Shown here piece by piece: positions 44,428 through 54,714 of a stretch of DNA of 64,000 nucleotides. The notes below the pieces were generated by a model. That model did no database searches, was not told the origin of the DNA, and saw nothing but the letters and a program-made list of their open reading frames with translations. The position numbers were made by a program, and so were the translations under genes. The stretch comes from Novosphingobium silvae (GTDB taxonomy: Bacteria > Pseudomonadota > Alphaproteobacteria > Sphingomonadales > Sphingomonadaceae). How positions within the stretch are numbered: position 1 is the stretch's first letter; the number at the start of each line of letters is the position of its first letter. The stretch is taken from NCBI RefSeq assembly GCF_009856825.1, contig NZ_WVTD01000002.1, positions 62,001 to 126,000 on the forward strand, read 5' to 3'.

Positions 44428-45035
44428 TCCTCGTCATCGACAATTACGACAGCTTTACCTGGAACCTTGTCCACTATGTGATGGAACTGGGTGCCAAGGT
44501 GCAGGTCGTGCGCAACGACGCACTCAGTGTGGACCTGGCGATGGACATGGGCGCGAAGGGGCTTCTGGTCTCCCCGGGCCCATGCACTCCGAACGAGGCG
44601 GGCATCAGTCTCGATCTGGTCGGCGCCGCCGCACGGGCCGGAATACCGTTGCTCGGAGTTTGCCTGGGTCACCAGTCGATCGGGCAGCACTTTGGCGGGA
44701 AGGTCGTGCGTGGAGGTCTCATGCACGGCAAGACCTCGACGATAACGCACGATGGCACCGGGCTGTTCGAAGGCGTGCCCTCCCCGATGAAAGCCGCGCG
44801 CTATCACTCGCTGATTGTCGAGGACATCCCCGATGCGCTCGTCGTTAACGCCCGGTCCGATGATGGACACGTGATGGGCTTCCGGCACGCAAGCCTTCCC
44901 ATCCACGGCGTGCAGTTCCATCCCGAAAGCATCGCCACGCAGCACGGACATGCCATGCTCGCGAACTTCCTGCGGATGTGCAGGATCGAAGCCCGCCTGC
45001 CTGACCGCGTGATCGGCGCCGCGAAGGCGGCATGA
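44424..45035 (+). CDS. trpG: Anthranilate synthase component II (glutamine amidotransferase)
   Basis: A 203-residue class I amidotransferase supplying ammonia to TrpE. The catalytic triad is visible: [15 protein letters not shown] (Cys80) and [10 protein letters not shown] (His/Glu). [14 protein letters not shown] at the start and the [11 protein letters not shown] oxyanion loop are typical of TrpG/PabA. Since no other trpG or pabA is in view it may serve both anthranilate and aminodeoxychorismate synthases. It overlaps genes on both sides by four bases. Confidence 0.94.
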   Translation: MILVIDNYDSFTWNLVHYVMELGAKVQVVRNDALSVDLAMDMGAKGLLVSPGPCTPNEAGISLDLVGAAARAGIPLLGVCLGHQSIGQHFGGKVVRGGLMHGKTSTITHDGTGLFEGVPSPMKAARYHSLIVEDIPDALVVNARSDDGHVMGFRHASLPIHGVQFHPESIATQHGHAMLANFLRMCRIEARLPDRVIGAAKAA

Positions 45036-46024
45036 AGCTTCCCGATCCGCTGCACCCCATTGCCGAGGATGAGGCCGAGACCGCCTTCGGGGCAATCCTC
45101 GACGGTGCGATCGTCGAGAATGATGTTGCGCAGTTCCTCGTCGCGCTTTCCGACCGGGGAGAGACTGCGTCTGAAATAGCTGGCGCTGCGCGCGCCATGC
45201 GAGCGCGGATGGTGCCGGTCAACGCACCTGCCAACGCGATCGATGTATGCGGCACCGGCGGTGACGGCCACCATACCCTCAACGTCTCCACGGCCGTGTC
45301 GCTCGTGGTGGCTGCTGCCGGCGTGCCCGTGGCCAAGCATGGCAACCGCGCCGCCAGCTCAAAGGCGGGGGCAGCCGACACGCTGGAAGCACTGGGCCTC
45401 GATCTCGACCGCGCCGTGGAGACAGCGGAAGCCACTCTGGCCGACATTGGCATCGGCTTCCTGTTCGCGGCGCGCCATCATCCCGCGATGGGTCGCCTCA
45501 TGCCGCTGCGCAAGGCGCTGGGCCGTCGCACGATCTTCAATCTCATGGGACCGCTGGCGAACCCCGCTCAGGTGTCGCGTCAGCTCGTAGGCATCGCGCG
45601 TCCTGCCTATGTGCCGATCTATGCGGATGCACTGCTGCGTCTCGGCACTGAGCATTCGATGGTGATTTCAGGGGACGAAGGGCTGGACGAACTGAGCCTG
45701 GCCGGCGGCAACGAAGTGGCGGAGGTGCGCGCCGGCGAACTGTTCATGCGTCGCGTCAGCCCGCAGGACGCTGGCCTTCCGGCAGCCCCGGTCGAAGCAA
45801 TACGGGGCGGCGACCCCGCGCACAATGCGGATGCCCTGCGCCGCCTGCTCATGGGAGAACCGGGTGCGTACCGCGACGCGGTCCTTCTCAATGCCGCCGG
45901 AGCCTTGCTGGTGGCCGGGGAGGTCGACAGCTGGGCGGCCGGGGTGGAAGAAGCTGCCGAGGTTATCGACAAGGGCCTCGCGAAGGCTCTGCTTGACTGC
46001 TGGATAGCTGCGACGCGCGGCTGA
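45032..46024 (+). CDS. trpD: Anthranilate phosphoribosyltransferase
   Basis: A 330-residue enzyme adding phosphoribosyl to anthranilate. It contains the PRPP-binding [39 protein letters not shown], and [11 protein letters not shown]. Length and motifs are normal. Its ATG overlaps the trpG stop, and trpC follows after 10 bases. Confidence 0.96.
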   Translation: MKLPDPLHPIAEDEAETAFGAILDGAIVENDVAQFLVALSDRGETASEIAGAARAMRARMVPVNAPANAIDVCGTGGDGHHTLNVSTAVSLVVAAAGVPVAKHGNRAASSKAGAADTLEALGLDLDRAVETAEATLADIGIGFLFAARHHPAMGRLMPLRKALGRRTIFNLMGPLANPAQVSRQLVGIARPAYVPIYADALLRLGTEHSMVISGDEGLDELSLAGGNEVAEVRAGELFMRRVSPQDAGLPAAPVEAIRGGDPAHNADALRRLLMGEPGAYRDAVLLNAAGALLVAGEVDSWAAGVEEAAEVIDKGLAKALLDCWIAATRG

Positions 46025-46034
46025 CGAGGAAACC

Positions 46035-46826
46035 ATGTCCGACAAGCTTATCGAGATCTGCAGGACGAAGCGCGAGGAGGTTGCCGCCCGCAAGGGTTTA
46101 GCCACGATCGCAGACCTCGATGCCGCGTCCAGTGAACAGACGCCTCCGCGGGGCTTCGAGGCGGCGCTGCGCGCCCGCGCGAATGGCGGTTTCGCGCTCA
46201 TCGCGGAAATCAAGAAGGCCAGTCCGTCGAAGGGCCTCATACGGGCAGACTTCCGCCCGGCGGAGCATGCGATCGCTTACGAGCGGGGCGGCGCGGCATG
46301 CCTCTCGGTTCTGACCGATGCCCAATACTTCCAGGGGCATGAGGATTTCCTCATGGATGCTCGTGCAGCCTGCAACCTGCCGGTGATCCGCAAGGACTTC
46401 ATGGTCGATCCCTGGCAAGTTGCCGAAGCGCGCGCGATCGGAGCGGACGCGATCCTGATTATCGCTGCAGCCATCGATGATACCCTCATGCTGGAACTGG
46501 AAGCGGCAGCGCACGAGCGTGGAATGGACTGCCTTGTCGAGGTTCATGACGAACGCGAGATGGAACGGGCGAGCCGTTTGAAGTCGCGGCTGATCGGCGT
46601 GAACAATCGGGACTTGAAGCGGTTCGTCACCGACATCGGCATTACCGAACGCCTCGCGCCGCTTGCGCCCGAGGGAACGCTCCTCGTCAGCGAAAGCGGT
46701 ATTAACACCCATGCCGACCTCCTCCGCCTCTCGACTTCCGGCGCGCGCACCTTCCTGGTCGGTGAAAGCCTGATGCGGCAGGACGACGTAGAAGGCGCAA
46801 CCCGCGCCCTTCTTGGCGGTCCTTGA
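46035..46826 (+). CDS. trpC: Indole-3-glycerol phosphate synthase
   Basis: A 263-residue TIM-barrel enzyme. Conserved blocks are [19 protein letters not shown] (catalytic Lys), [39 protein letters not shown] and LVSESGI. It is monofunctional, without a TrpF domain. It ends the trp part of the operon; moaC begins 10 bases later. Confidence 0.96.
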   Translation: MSDKLIEICRTKREEVAARKGLATIADLDAASSEQTPPRGFEAALRARANGGFALIAEIKKASPSKGLIRADFRPAEHAIAYERGGAACLSVLTDAQYFQGHEDFLMDARAACNLPVIRKDFMVDPWQVAEARAIGADAILIIAAAIDDTLMLELEAAAHERGMDCLVEVHDEREMERASRLKSRLIGVNNRDLKRFVTDIGITERLAPLAPEGTLLVSESGINTHADLLRLSTSGARTFLVGESLMRQDDVEGATRALLGGP

Positions 46827-46836
46827 CAGGAGATAG

Positions 46837-47319
46837 ATGCCGGTGACGCAGTCTCTCAGCCATATCGATGCTGAAGGTACAGCCCGCATGGTCGACGTGG
46901 GCGAAAAGGCCGAGACGCTTCGTGTCGCGATCGCATCCGGCTCCATCAGCATGACCCCGGCCGCCCTCGCCGCGATCAGGGCAGGTGATGCTCCCAAGGG
47001 CGACGTGGTCGGAACTGCACGCATCGCCGGCATCATGGCTGCCAAGCGCACCGCCGAGTTGATCCCGCTGTGCCACTCGCTGTCGATCAACGCGGCAAAC
47101 CTTGATTTCACTTTCGAGGATAACGGCATCAGGGCCACGGCCACAGTCTCGCTGAGCGGCAGGACGGGTGTCGAAATGGAAGCCATCACAGCGGTTTCGA
47201 TTGCTCTCGTCACAATCTATGACATGGCGAAAGCTTTGGACAAGGGGATGGTCATCGGCAGCATCCGCTTGATTGAAAAACGCGGCGGCAAGTCCGGTCA
47301 CTGGCGCGCGCAGGACTAG
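46837..47319 (+). CDS. moaC: Cyclic pyranopterin monophosphate synthase MoaC
   Basis: A 160-residue MoaC catalysing the second step of molybdenum cofactor synthesis with MoaA. Typical signatures are [39 protein letters not shown] (with the conserved Lys and His) and [30 protein letters not shown]. It is co-directional with trpC and followed 4 bases later by moeA. Confidence 0.96.
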   Translation: MPVTQSLSHIDAEGTARMVDVGEKAETLRVAIASGSISMTPAALAAIRAGDAPKGDVVGTARIAGIMAAKRTAELIPLCHSLSINAANLDFTFEDNGIRATATVSLSGRTGVEMEAITAVSIALVTIYDMAKALDKGMVIGSIRLIEKRGGKSGHWRAQD

Positions 47320-47323
47320 GTAC

Positions 47324-48550
47324 GTGAAGCAAGCCCTGCTTTCGCTTGAAGATGCCCAGGCGCGGCTGCTCGCTCTCGCTTCGCCGCTCGATGTTGTCCA
47401 TGTGGATGTCGAGGGGGCGGTCGGCCACTTCCTTGCCCATCCGCTGCTCGCGCGCCGAACGCAGCCAGCGTTGGACCTTTCCGCCATGGATGGCTTCGCC
47501 GTCGCTGCAGCCAACCTTGCAGGACCCTGGCGGCTAGTCGGGGAAAGCGCAGCAGGGCATCCTTATGACGGTCACGTGAACGCGGGCGAAGCGGTCCGCA
47601 TCTCCACCGGCGCGGCCTTGCCCGCAGGTGCCGACGCTGTGATAATCCAAGAGGATGTCTCCCTCGTCGGGCACTCCCTGACGCTCACCGGCGTGGCGCC
47701 CCAGCCACCTGACAAGCATATCCGTCGACGCGGGATGGACTTCAGCGAGGGGGACGAGGTGCTCCCCTCGGGAGCACGGATCGGCCCGGCTCAGGCTGCA
47801 CTGGCGATTGCAGCCGGACACCGCCACCTCCCGGTCCGCCGAGCACCCCGCATCGTCGTGATCGATTCCGGGGATGAGCTCACGGCCGATCCAGAGGGCT
47901 GCGCGCTTCATCAGATCCCGGCCAGCAACGGCGCGATGCTTACGGCACTGGCCGCTCCGCTCTCCGCCGAAACAAGCCGCCTCGGTCCAGTCCCGGACAC
48001 CCTGGAAGCTCTTGTTCAAGCCTTGGACGAGGCGGCGGACGCGGACGTCATCGTGACCAGCGGCGGTGCATCCGTCGGGGACCACGATCTCATCCGCCCT
48101 GCTCTGCAAGCATGGGGTGCCGATCTCGATTTCTGGCGCGTGGCCATAAAGCCAGGAAAGCCGATTCTGGTGGCAACCCGTATGCGGCCCGGCAAATCCG
48201 CAAGACCGCAGATCATTCTGGGACTTCCAGGCAATCCCGTCTCCAGCTTCGTCACTGCCTATTACTTCCTTCTGCCACTGCTCCGACAGCTCCACGGCGC
48301 CGGCGAAGTGTTGCCCCTGAAGGTCGCGACGACCGCCGCCGCTCCCATTCGTGGCAATGGCCCGCGCCGCGAATTTCTGCGAGGCGATTGGGATGGACGA
48401 CAGGTCGTGCCTCATCCCTTGCAGGACAGCGGAGCCCTTGCCTCGCTTGCTGCCAGCAATGTCCTGATTGATCGGCCGGCCCATGCCCCGGAAATCGGTG
48501 TCGGCGACAAAGTCGAGGTATTCCTCCTCCAGAACGGCGGCATTGTATGA
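47324..48550 (+). CDS. moeA: Molybdopterin molybdenumtransferase MoeA
   Basis: A 408-residue MoeA inserting molybdenum into molybdopterin. It has PALDLSAMDGFAVAA, RISTGAALPAGADAVIIQED, VTSGGASVGDHDLI (MoCF-type active site) and ILGLPGNPVSSFVTAYYFLLP. I chose the GTG at 47324, four bases after the moaC stop; an earlier in-frame start would overlap moaC by about 50 bases. lexA follows with its own SOS-box promoter. Confidence 0.94.
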   Translation: MKQALLSLEDAQARLLALASPLDVVHVDVEGAVGHFLAHPLLARRTQPALDLSAMDGFAVAAANLAGPWRLVGESAAGHPYDGHVNAGEAVRISTGAALPAGADAVIIQEDVSLVGHSLTLTGVAPQPPDKHIRRRGMDFSEGDEVLPSGARIGPAQAALAIAAGHRHLPVRRAPRIVVIDSGDELTADPEGCALHQIPASNGAMLTALAAPLSAETSRLGPVPDTLEALVQALDEAADADVIVTSGGASVGDHDLIRPALQAWGADLDFWRVAIKPGKPILVATRMRPGKSARPQIILGLPGNPVSSFVTAYYFLLPLLRQLHGAGEVLPLKVATTAAAPIRGNGPRREFLRGDWDGRQVVPHPLQDSGALASLAASNVLIDRPAHAPEIGVGDKVEVFLLQNGGIV

Positions 48551-48586
48551 GGCATTGCTTGACGCACTGAAATTCGTTGCTTAATT

Positions 48587-48601
48587 GTTCCCTCATTGTT
48601 C
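48587..48601 (+). promoter_or_regulatory. SOS (LexA) box upstream of lexA
   Basis: GTTC-CCTCATT-GTTC, an exact GTTC-N7-GTTC direct repeat, the alphaproteobacterial LexA-binding consensus. It lies about 60 bases before the lexA ATG, as expected for autorepression. Confidence 0.88.
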
Positions 48602-48661
48602 ACTAGAAGAACATGCCCGGACGAAGAGCGCTTCGCCCACGGCAACGAAAGGGCAGCAACA

Positions 48662-49351
48662 ATGTTGACGCGCAAGCAGCACGAATTGCTTCGGTTCATC
48701 CAGTCTCGACTGGAGGAAAGCGGCATCTCTCCAAGCTTCGAGGAGATGAAAGAGGCGCTTGATCTCAAGTCGAAGTCCGGCGTTCACCGTTTGATTTCCG
48801 CGCTAGAGGAACGCGGCTTCATTCGCCGCCTCCCCAACCGCGCCCGAGCCCTCGAAGTCTTGCGTCAACCTGACGATTCCGGGACCAAGCCCGCGCGCGC
48901 AGAGGCGGTCGCTGGCAACCAGACGGTTCCGGTTCGCGCACCCGAGCGGCCTGCACAACCTGCAAACGATGTCATCGAGATCCCGCTCCACGGTCGAATC
49001 GCAGCAGGTGTGCCGATCGAAGCGCTTGAAGGGCAGTCTATGCTGCCGGTTCCGGCGGCCCTTCTCGGATCGGGAGAGCACTATGCGCTTGAAGTGTCAG
49101 GCGACTCGATGGTGGAGGCTGGCATTCTTGACGGTGACTTCGCGCTTGTGAAGCGCACGAACTCCGCGCGGGATGGCGAAATCGTCGTTGCGCTGGTCCG
49201 GGGAGAGGAAGCGACTCTGAAATACCTGCGCCGAGAAGAGGGGATGGTTCGCCTCGATCCGGCCAATGCGGCATATGAACCGCAGATCTACGGACCCGAT
49301 GAGGTGGAAGTGCAAGGCAAGCTGGCGGGTCTTCTGCGCCGGTATCACTGA
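48662..49351 (+). CDS. lexA: LexA repressor
   Basis: A 229-residue SOS repressor/autoprotease. The N-terminal winged helix starts [20 protein letters not shown], with [36 protein letters not shown]; self-cleavage is expected at A115-G116 (GRIAAGVP), with the catalytic Ser149 ([10 protein letters not shown]) and Lys164 (ALVKRTN). An SOS box lies upstream. Its 3' end overlaps the convergent comEC gene by seven bases. Confidence 0.96.
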   Translation: MLTRKQHELLRFIQSRLEESGISPSFEEMKEALDLKSKSGVHRLISALEERGFIRRLPNRARALEVLRQPDDSGTKPARAEAVAGNQTVPVRAPERPAQPANDVIEIPLHGRIAAGVPIEALEGQSMLPVPAALLGSGEHYALEVSGDSMVEAGILDGDFALVKRTNSARDGEIVVALVRGEEATLKYLRREEGMVRLDPANAAYEPQIYGPDEVEVQGKLAGLLRRYH

Positions 49352-51573
49352 GCGGACAGGCCGGGCGGCCTGGCTGGCCTTTTCAGGGGTTGCGGTGCGG
49401 GGCGCCACCAGCCATGGTTGCCTTGGCTTTGCGCCACGGTCGTTAGTTCCTGCCGCGCAAGGTTGAGCGCAATTCCCCCTGTTTGGGAAAGAGAGTTGCG
49501 ATCCGCCTTGAACCAGCGCGGCACGCAGCTACGCGGCAGCCACCGGTCGGAGATCACGATGTCACTCCTGTCGCAGGCTGCCGCCAGCGCACGTTCGGGC
49601 ACCCCGTTCCTGCCCTGCGAGATGAGCAGGCGCCAGGCTCTTCCTGTTTTGACAATGACGACAGCGCAGAAGTCCGGATTGCAGCGTGCGCCGGGCCATT
49701 CCTTCAGCAGCGCCGGCTCCCCCTCAATCCCCGCCAACTCCATGAGGTTGTCACGCGCATAGCCTTCGCCTCCGTTGCGCAGGACGAACAAGCGTTTGCC
49801 GCCGGGCTCAAGGAGGCCCACGTGCCGCCCATCTCCCGAGACAAGGACATCGGGCGGCTCGGCAAGCGCCAGAATGCCTGCGCCCAGAAGCGCAAAGGGC
49901 AGGCCCAGCCAACGTACTTTCCCAGACCACAGCCCCAGCCACAGCCCTCCCGCCACGAAAACGACGAACGCATAATTCTGGCCGGCAGGAAGAATTGTCA
50001 CCGCAGCGGGACGCGATGCAAACCAGTGGGCGATTGCGGTCAGCAGGTCGATTGCCACCTGAGCAAGCCACCACAGCGGACCGCCCGCTCCTACGACATC
50101 CAGCAACAAGGCTCCGGCAAGCAGCGGCATGACGACGAAAGTCGTCAAGGGAATAGCAGTCACATTCGCGAGCGCTCCATAGATTCCGGCGCGGTGGAAA
50201 TGGAACAGGCCGATGGGCATCAGCGCAAGATCGATTACCAAGCCTGTAAGCAGCAGCATCGCGAGATGGCGCATTACTCTGGCCACGAGGAATTCGTCCC
50301 TTGGCTGCATGAAGTTCTTGGCCGGGGCCGAGGTGCTCACAGCCACGAGCGCGAGAACCGCGCCGAAGCTCATCTGGAAGCTTGGACCGGTGACCGATTC
50401 CGGCCAGAGGAGCATGACGCAGAACGCCGCCACTGCCAGCATCCGCAAAGACAGTGCTTCGCGTCCCAGTGACAACGCCGCAAGCACCAGCAAGGCGCCA
50501 AGACAGGAGCGTACCGTCGGCACCTCCGATCCGGAAAGCAGAGTATATCCCACCCCGGCGAGTGCCCCGATGCCGGCAGCGGCCACCGGCAAGCGCAGCC
50601 GCAGCGCCAACCACGTGCTAAGCGCAAGTACCCTTAGAGACAGCACGTAGACCGCGCCCACGACGGCGCCGACGTGCAGGCCGCTGACGGAGAGCAGATG
50701 GGCGAGCCCGGAATCGCGCATGGCCTCCGCGTCGGCATCCATGATGCCTCCCCGGTCGCCGGTCACCAGCGCCGTTGCAATGCCGGCGCGTTCATCTCCG
50801 ATCTGCGCGCGGATGTGATTGGCCAACGCGCGGCGCATGTCGGAGAGCTTGCGCCCTCCTCCACCGCTTTGCTTCACCACTGCGATTTCCCCGAGTGACG
50901 ATCCACTCGCCGCAATACCGGAAAACCAGGCGGTGCGCGCGAAGTTATAGGCGCCCGGCAACATAGGAGGTGCCGGCGGCATCAGACGCCCTTTGAACCG
51001 CACCACGTCGTCGATGGCGACCTTCCCTGCAAGGTTCCGACCGGGAACATTGACGCGCACCTTGATTGCGCGACCCGTCACAGGCTCGCGCATCGAAAGG
51101 ATCAGACGATCTCGTTCCAGAGCCGGTTGCGGCTCGATCTGCAGTACCTTTGCCGTGAACGTGCCTACGATCGGCCGTTCAATAGGCACCTCGCCGACGA
51201 TCGAGGAACGGGCCCACACAGTCAGGCAACCGGCGATCGCAAGCAGGGCGATTACTACCAGGGCCTGGCGGAGATAGGGATAGTTTCGAGCGCTTTTCCA
51301 GGGAGCCACGCCACAGACCGCCACGATCGCACATGCCGCGAGAAAGCCGATCCAGTCTGCTTTGGTAGGTAGCGCAAACCAGGCTACGATGCCCGCCGCG
51401 AAGGCAACGGCGAGCCAGGGCCCGCGATCGAAACCGGCGCCCGAAAGAAATCGCTCGATGGCCTCCAAAGGCCTCGACAAGTCGCCTCCACCGGTCCATG
51501 GCCGATGCTGCAATGCAGCGGCTCCGGCCTCTCTCGGAGACGCATTTTCGACAGTCGCGCCCAGGTTCCCCAT
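49345..51573 (-). CDS. comEC: ComEC/Rec2-family DNA-uptake channel protein
   Basis: A 742-residue polytopic membrane protein. The N-terminal region (DUF4131-like, about 40-230) includes two membrane helices and an OB-like stretch; the competence domain (about 250-530) has [28 protein letters not shown] motif residues and many membrane helices. The C-terminal metallo-beta-lactamase domain is not recognisable: no HxHxDH motif is seen in the ~180-residue tail. Start ATG 51573 lies 29 bases from the divergent gltX start, so the two promoters must overlap. Confidence 0.88.
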   Translation of the reverse strand: MGNLGATVENASPREAGAAALQHRPWTGGGDLSRPLEAIERFLSGAGFDRGPWLAVAFAAGIVAWFALPTKADWIGFLAACAIVAVCGVAPWKSARNYPYLRQALVVIALLAIAGCLTVWARSSIVGEVPIERPIVGTFTAKVLQIEPQPALERDRLILSMREPVTGRAIKVRVNVPGRNLAGKVAIDDVVRFKGRLMPPAPPMLPGAYNFARTAWFSGIAASGSSLGEIAVVKQSGGGGRKLSDMRRALANHIRAQIGDERAGIATALVTGDRGGIMDADAEAMRDSGLAHLLSVSGLHVGAVVGAVYVLSLRVLALSTWLALRLRLPVAAAGIGALAGVGYTLLSGSEVPTVRSCLGALLVLAALSLGREALSLRMLAVAAFCVMLLWPESVTGPSFQMSFGAVLALVAVSTSAPAKNFMQPRDEFLVARVMRHLAMLLLTGLVIDLALMPIGLFHFHRAGIYGALANVTAIPLTTFVVMPLLAGALLLDVVGAGGPLWWLAQVAIDLLTAIAHWFASRPAAVTILPAGQNYAFVVFVAGGLWLGLWSGKVRWLGLPFALLGAGILALAEPPDVLVSGDGRHVGLLEPGGKRLFVLRNGGEGYARDNLMELAGIEGEPALLKEWPGARCNPDFCAVVIVKTGRAWRLLISQGRNGVPERALAAACDRSDIVISDRWLPRSCVPRWFKADRNSLSQTGGIALNLARQELTTVAQSQGNHGWWRPAPQPLKRPARPPGLSAQ

Positions 51574-51602
51574 GGCGCACATAGGACAGCAAGGTGTTAT
51601 CG

Positions 51603-53051
51603 ATGGCAAGCGGCAGTGCAACAGGCGAGGCGACCGGCAGCAAAGCGGTCGTGACGCGGTTTGCCCCTTCGCCCACGGGTTATCTTCATATCGGCGGTGC
51701 CCGGACTGCCTTGTTCAACTGGCTATTCGCTCGCCATCATGGCGGCAAGTACCTGCTGCGGATCGAGGACACCGACCGCGTCCGATCGACCGACGCTGCC
51801 ATCGATGCGATCTTCGACGGTCTTGGCTGGCTCGGGCTCGAAGGAGACGAGCCGCCGGTCTTCCAGTTCGCTCGTTCGGAACGTCATGCGCAGGTCGCTG
51901 CGCAGATGCTTGAGAACGGCGATGCTTACCGCTGCTACCTGACGCCCGAGCAACTGGCCGAGCGGCGCCAGAAAGCTCAGGAAGAGCGCCGCCCCTTCCG
52001 CATCGACTCTGAGTGGCGCGATGCCGATCCATCCACGTGGCCGGCCGACAAGCCTTATGTAGTTCGCGTGAAAGCCCGCCGCGACGGCGAAACGACGATC
52101 GACGATCTCGTGCAGGGTACTGTCACGGTCCAGAATATCGAGATCGACGACTTCGTCATCCTTCGCAGTGACGGAACGCCTACTTATATGCTGGCGGTGG
52201 TCGTGGACGACAACGACATGGGCGTCACCCATGTCCTTCGCGGTGACGATCACCTCAACAACGCCTTTCGCCAGCTCGTGGTCATCGAGGCTATGGGCTG
52301 GAACGTTCCGGTCTATGGGCACGTGCCCCTGATCCATGGTTCGGACGGCGCGAAGCTTTCGAAGCGGCACGGGGCATTGGGCGTCGACGCCTATCGTGAC
52401 GAGTTGGGCATCCTGCCAGAAGCCGTTTTCAATTACCTCCTTCGTCTTGGCTGGGGCCATGGCGACGAGGAGATCATCTCTCGCGAGCAGGCTGTCGAAT
52501 GGTTCGACATGGTCGATGTCGGCAAGTCGCCTTCCCGCTTTGACCTTGCCAAGCTTCAGAACCTCAACGGGCATTACTTGCGCGAAGCAGATGACGAGCG
52601 CCTTGCCGCACTGGTGGCGCCGCGCATCGAGGCTCCCGCTCGTGCGGATCTCAGCCTTTTGGCTCGCGCGATGCCCGTGCTCAAGGTCCGCGCCAAGGAC
52701 CTCAACGAACTTGCAGAAGGCGCTGCCTTCCTGTTCGCCGATCGCCCGCTCGCCATGAGCGAGAAGGCGCTCGGCCTCTTGAATGACGAGGCGCGTAGCC
52801 GTCTCGCGGTCGTTCACGAGCGCCTGTCCATCTTGGCAGACTGGACTTTGGAGGGATTGGAAGCGAGCTTGAAAGCAATGGCCGAGGAACTGGGACTGGG
52901 CCTTGGCAAGCTCGCACAGCCGTTGCGGGCGGCCCTGACAGGTCAGACGACCTCGCCAGGGATTTTCGACGTACTGGTACTGCTCGGACGGGAAGAAAGC
53001 CTTGCGCGCATTGGTGCGCAGGCGAACGTTTCCGCCGGGTCGCAGGCATAA
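51603..53051 (+). CDS. gltX: Glutamyl-tRNA synthetase
   Basis: A 482-residue class I aminoacyl-tRNA synthetase with the HIGH-type motif [20 protein letters not shown] and the KMSKS-type [22 protein letters not shown] and [12 protein letters not shown] are typical of bacterial GltX. ATG 51603 (MASGSATG) is chosen; start codons up to 9 bases earlier are open. gltA begins 13 bases after its stop, a usual sphingomonad arrangement. Confidence 0.96.
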   Translation: MASGSATGEATGSKAVVTRFAPSPTGYLHIGGARTALFNWLFARHHGGKYLLRIEDTDRVRSTDAAIDAIFDGLGWLGLEGDEPPVFQFARSERHAQVAAQMLENGDAYRCYLTPEQLAERRQKAQEERRPFRIDSEWRDADPSTWPADKPYVVRVKARRDGETTIDDLVQGTVTVQNIEIDDFVILRSDGTPTYMLAVVVDDNDMGVTHVLRGDDHLNNAFRQLVVIEAMGWNVPVYGHVPLIHGSDGAKLSKRHGALGVDAYRDELGILPEAVFNYLLRLGWGHGDEEIISREQAVEWFDMVDVGKSPSRFDLAKLQNLNGHYLREADDERLAALVAPRIEAPARADLSLLARAMPVLKVRAKDLNELAEGAAFLFADRPLAMSEKALGLLNDEARSRLAVVHERLSILADWTLEGLEASLKAMAEELGLGLGKLAQPLRAALTGQTTSPGIFDVLVLLGREESLARIGAQANVSAGSQA

Positions 53052-53064
53052 GGAGACATTACTG

Positions 53065-54348
53065 GTGGGTGATCAGGCTAAACTGAGCGCTGGCGGCGCG
53101 GATTTCGAATACCCGATCCTGAAAGGGAGTGTCGGTCCGGATGTCGTGGATATCCGCAAGCTCTATGCGCAGACCGGCAAGTTCACCTTCGACCCCGGCT
53201 TCACGTCCACGGCAAGCTGCGAGTCCGCTCTCACCTACATCGACGGCGACGAAGGCGTGCTGCTTCACCGCGGCTACCCCATCGGCCAGCTGGCCGAAAA
53301 CTCCTCGTTCATGGAAGTCAGCTATCTTCTGCTGAACGGTGAACTCCCGAGCAAGGACGAGCTTGAGAAGTTCAGCTACACCATCAGCCGTCACACCATG
53401 CTGCACGAACAGCTGGCGACGTTCTACCGTGGCTTCCGCCGCGATGCGCACCCGATGGCGATCATGTGCGGCGTGGTCGGAGCGCTCTCCGCGTTCTACC
53501 ACGATTCGACCGACATCGCCGATCCCGAGCATCGCAAGATCAGCTCGCACCGCCTGATCGCCAAGATGCCCACGATCGCTGCGATGGCGTACAAGTATTC
53601 CGTTGGTCAGCCATTCCTCTACCCGGACAACAACCTTAGCTACACCGGCAACTTCCTGCGCATGACCTTCGGCGTGCCCGCGGAGGAGTACGAGGTGATC
53701 CCCGCCGTCGAGAAGGCGATGGATCGCATCTTCATCCTTCACGCCGACCACGAGCAGAACGCCTCGACATCGACGGTGCGTCTCGCCGGTTCCTCGGGTG
53801 CCAATCCCTTCGCGTGCATCGCAGCCGGCATCGCCTGCCTTTGGGGCCCTGCCCATGGCGGCGCCAACGAAGCCGCGCTCAACATGCTCAAGGAAATCGG
53901 CACCCCGGACAAGATCCCGCACTACATTGAGCGGGCCAAGGACAAGAACGATCCGTTCCGTCTGATGGGCTTTGGCCATCGCGTCTACAAGAACTACGAC
54001 CCCCGCGCGACAGTCATGCAGTCGACGGTGCGTGAGGTCTTCGAGGCGCTGAAGGTCACCGACCCGCTGTTCGAAACCGCGCTTCGGCTTGAAGAAATCG
54101 CGCTCAACGATCCGTATTTCGTCGAGAAGAAGCTGTTCCCGAACGTGGACTTCTACTCCGGGATCATCCTGTCCGCGATCGGCTTCCCGACGACGATGTT
54201 CACCGTGCTGTTCGCGCTTGCCCGTACGGTGGGCTGGGTCGCACAGTGGAACGAGATGATCTCCGACCCGGGCCAGAAGATCGGTCGTCCTCGCCAGCTC
54301 TATACCGGTCCGACGCAGCGCGATTACGTGCCGTTGGACAAGCGCTGA
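53065..54348 (+). CDS. gltA: Citrate synthase
   Basis: A 427-residue type II (NADH-sensitive, hexameric class) citrate synthase condensing acetyl-CoA and oxaloacetate. Active-site blocks are [18 protein letters not shown] (His), [15 protein letters not shown] (His) and DPRATVMQ (Asp). A GTG at 53065 with AGGAGA eight bases upstream is the best start; the further upstream frame lies inside gltX. A strong terminator follows. Confidence 0.96.
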   Translation: MGDQAKLSAGGADFEYPILKGSVGPDVVDIRKLYAQTGKFTFDPGFTSTASCESALTYIDGDEGVLLHRGYPIGQLAENSSFMEVSYLLLNGELPSKDELEKFSYTISRHTMLHEQLATFYRGFRRDAHPMAIMCGVVGALSAFYHDSTDIADPEHRKISSHRLIAKMPTIAAMAYKYSVGQPFLYPDNNLSYTGNFLRMTFGVPAEEYEVIPAVEKAMDRIFILHADHEQNASTSTVRLAGSSGANPFACIAAGIACLWGPAHGGANEAALNMLKEIGTPDKIPHYIERAKDKNDPFRLMGFGHRVYKNYDPRATVMQSTVREVFEALKVTDPLFETALRLEEIALNDPYFVEKKLFPNVDFYSGIILSAIGFPTTMFTVLFALARTVGWVAQWNEMISDPGQKIGRPRQLYTGPTQRDYVPLDKR

Positions 54349-54398
54349 CGACCTCTACCAAGTCAACGAACCGCGGGCAGTCGCGGTACCCGAGGGAA

Positions 54399-54426
54399 GG
54401 CCTCCGCGCGAGCGGGGGCCTTTTTT
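54399..54426 (+). terminator. Rho-independent terminator after gltA
   Basis: GGCCTCCGC/GCGGGGGCC stem (one G-T pair) with a four-base loop and a TTTTTT run, about 50 bases after the gltA stop. Confidence 0.9.
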
Positions 54427-54515
54427 CCGTTATGGATCCGGTTCGAAGAGCAGCCGCCACAATCCGGCCGCATCCGCTGTTTACGTTTACGTCAACCAGT
54501 CGGGGGCGCGACGAT

Positions 54516-54713
54516 ATGCTGTTCATTCGGATCATCGCTACATTGCTGGGCTTGCTTGCAATCCTAGCCGGATTGCTGTTCGTCGGTCAGGGGACGGGTG
54601 TGGTCTTGTGGCCGGCAGACAGCTTCATGCTGGCAGACCGCGCCTGGGCAGTGCGCGGTGCCGTCCTGGCTGCGGTGGGCGGTATCGTGGTCTGGCTGGC
54701 GCGAAGAGGCTAA
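54516..54713 (+). CDS. Small membrane protein of 65 residues
   Basis: Two predicted membrane helices (about 3-24 and 43-61) around a short loop with LWPADSFMLADRAW. The sequence is protein-like, ends one base before the convergent kinase-like gene, and is preceded by an AT-richer leader. No family recognised; similar two-helix proteins are common after gltA in sphingomonads, but that is recollection, not evidence. Confidence 0.6.
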   Translation: MLFIRIIATLLGLLAILAGLLFVGQGTGVVLWPADSFMLADRAWAVRGAVLAAVGGIVVWLARRG

Positions 54714-54714
54714 C

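Noticed and set aside
46098..47213. Long open frame on the minus strand opposite trpC and moaC
   Set aside because: It is the mirror reading of two well-recognised genes in GC-rich DNA; no domain, RBS or independent context supports it.
53059..53979. 306-codon open frame on the minus strand opposite gltA
   Set aside because: The plus-strand citrate synthase is unmistakable and the antisense product looks like shadow sequence.
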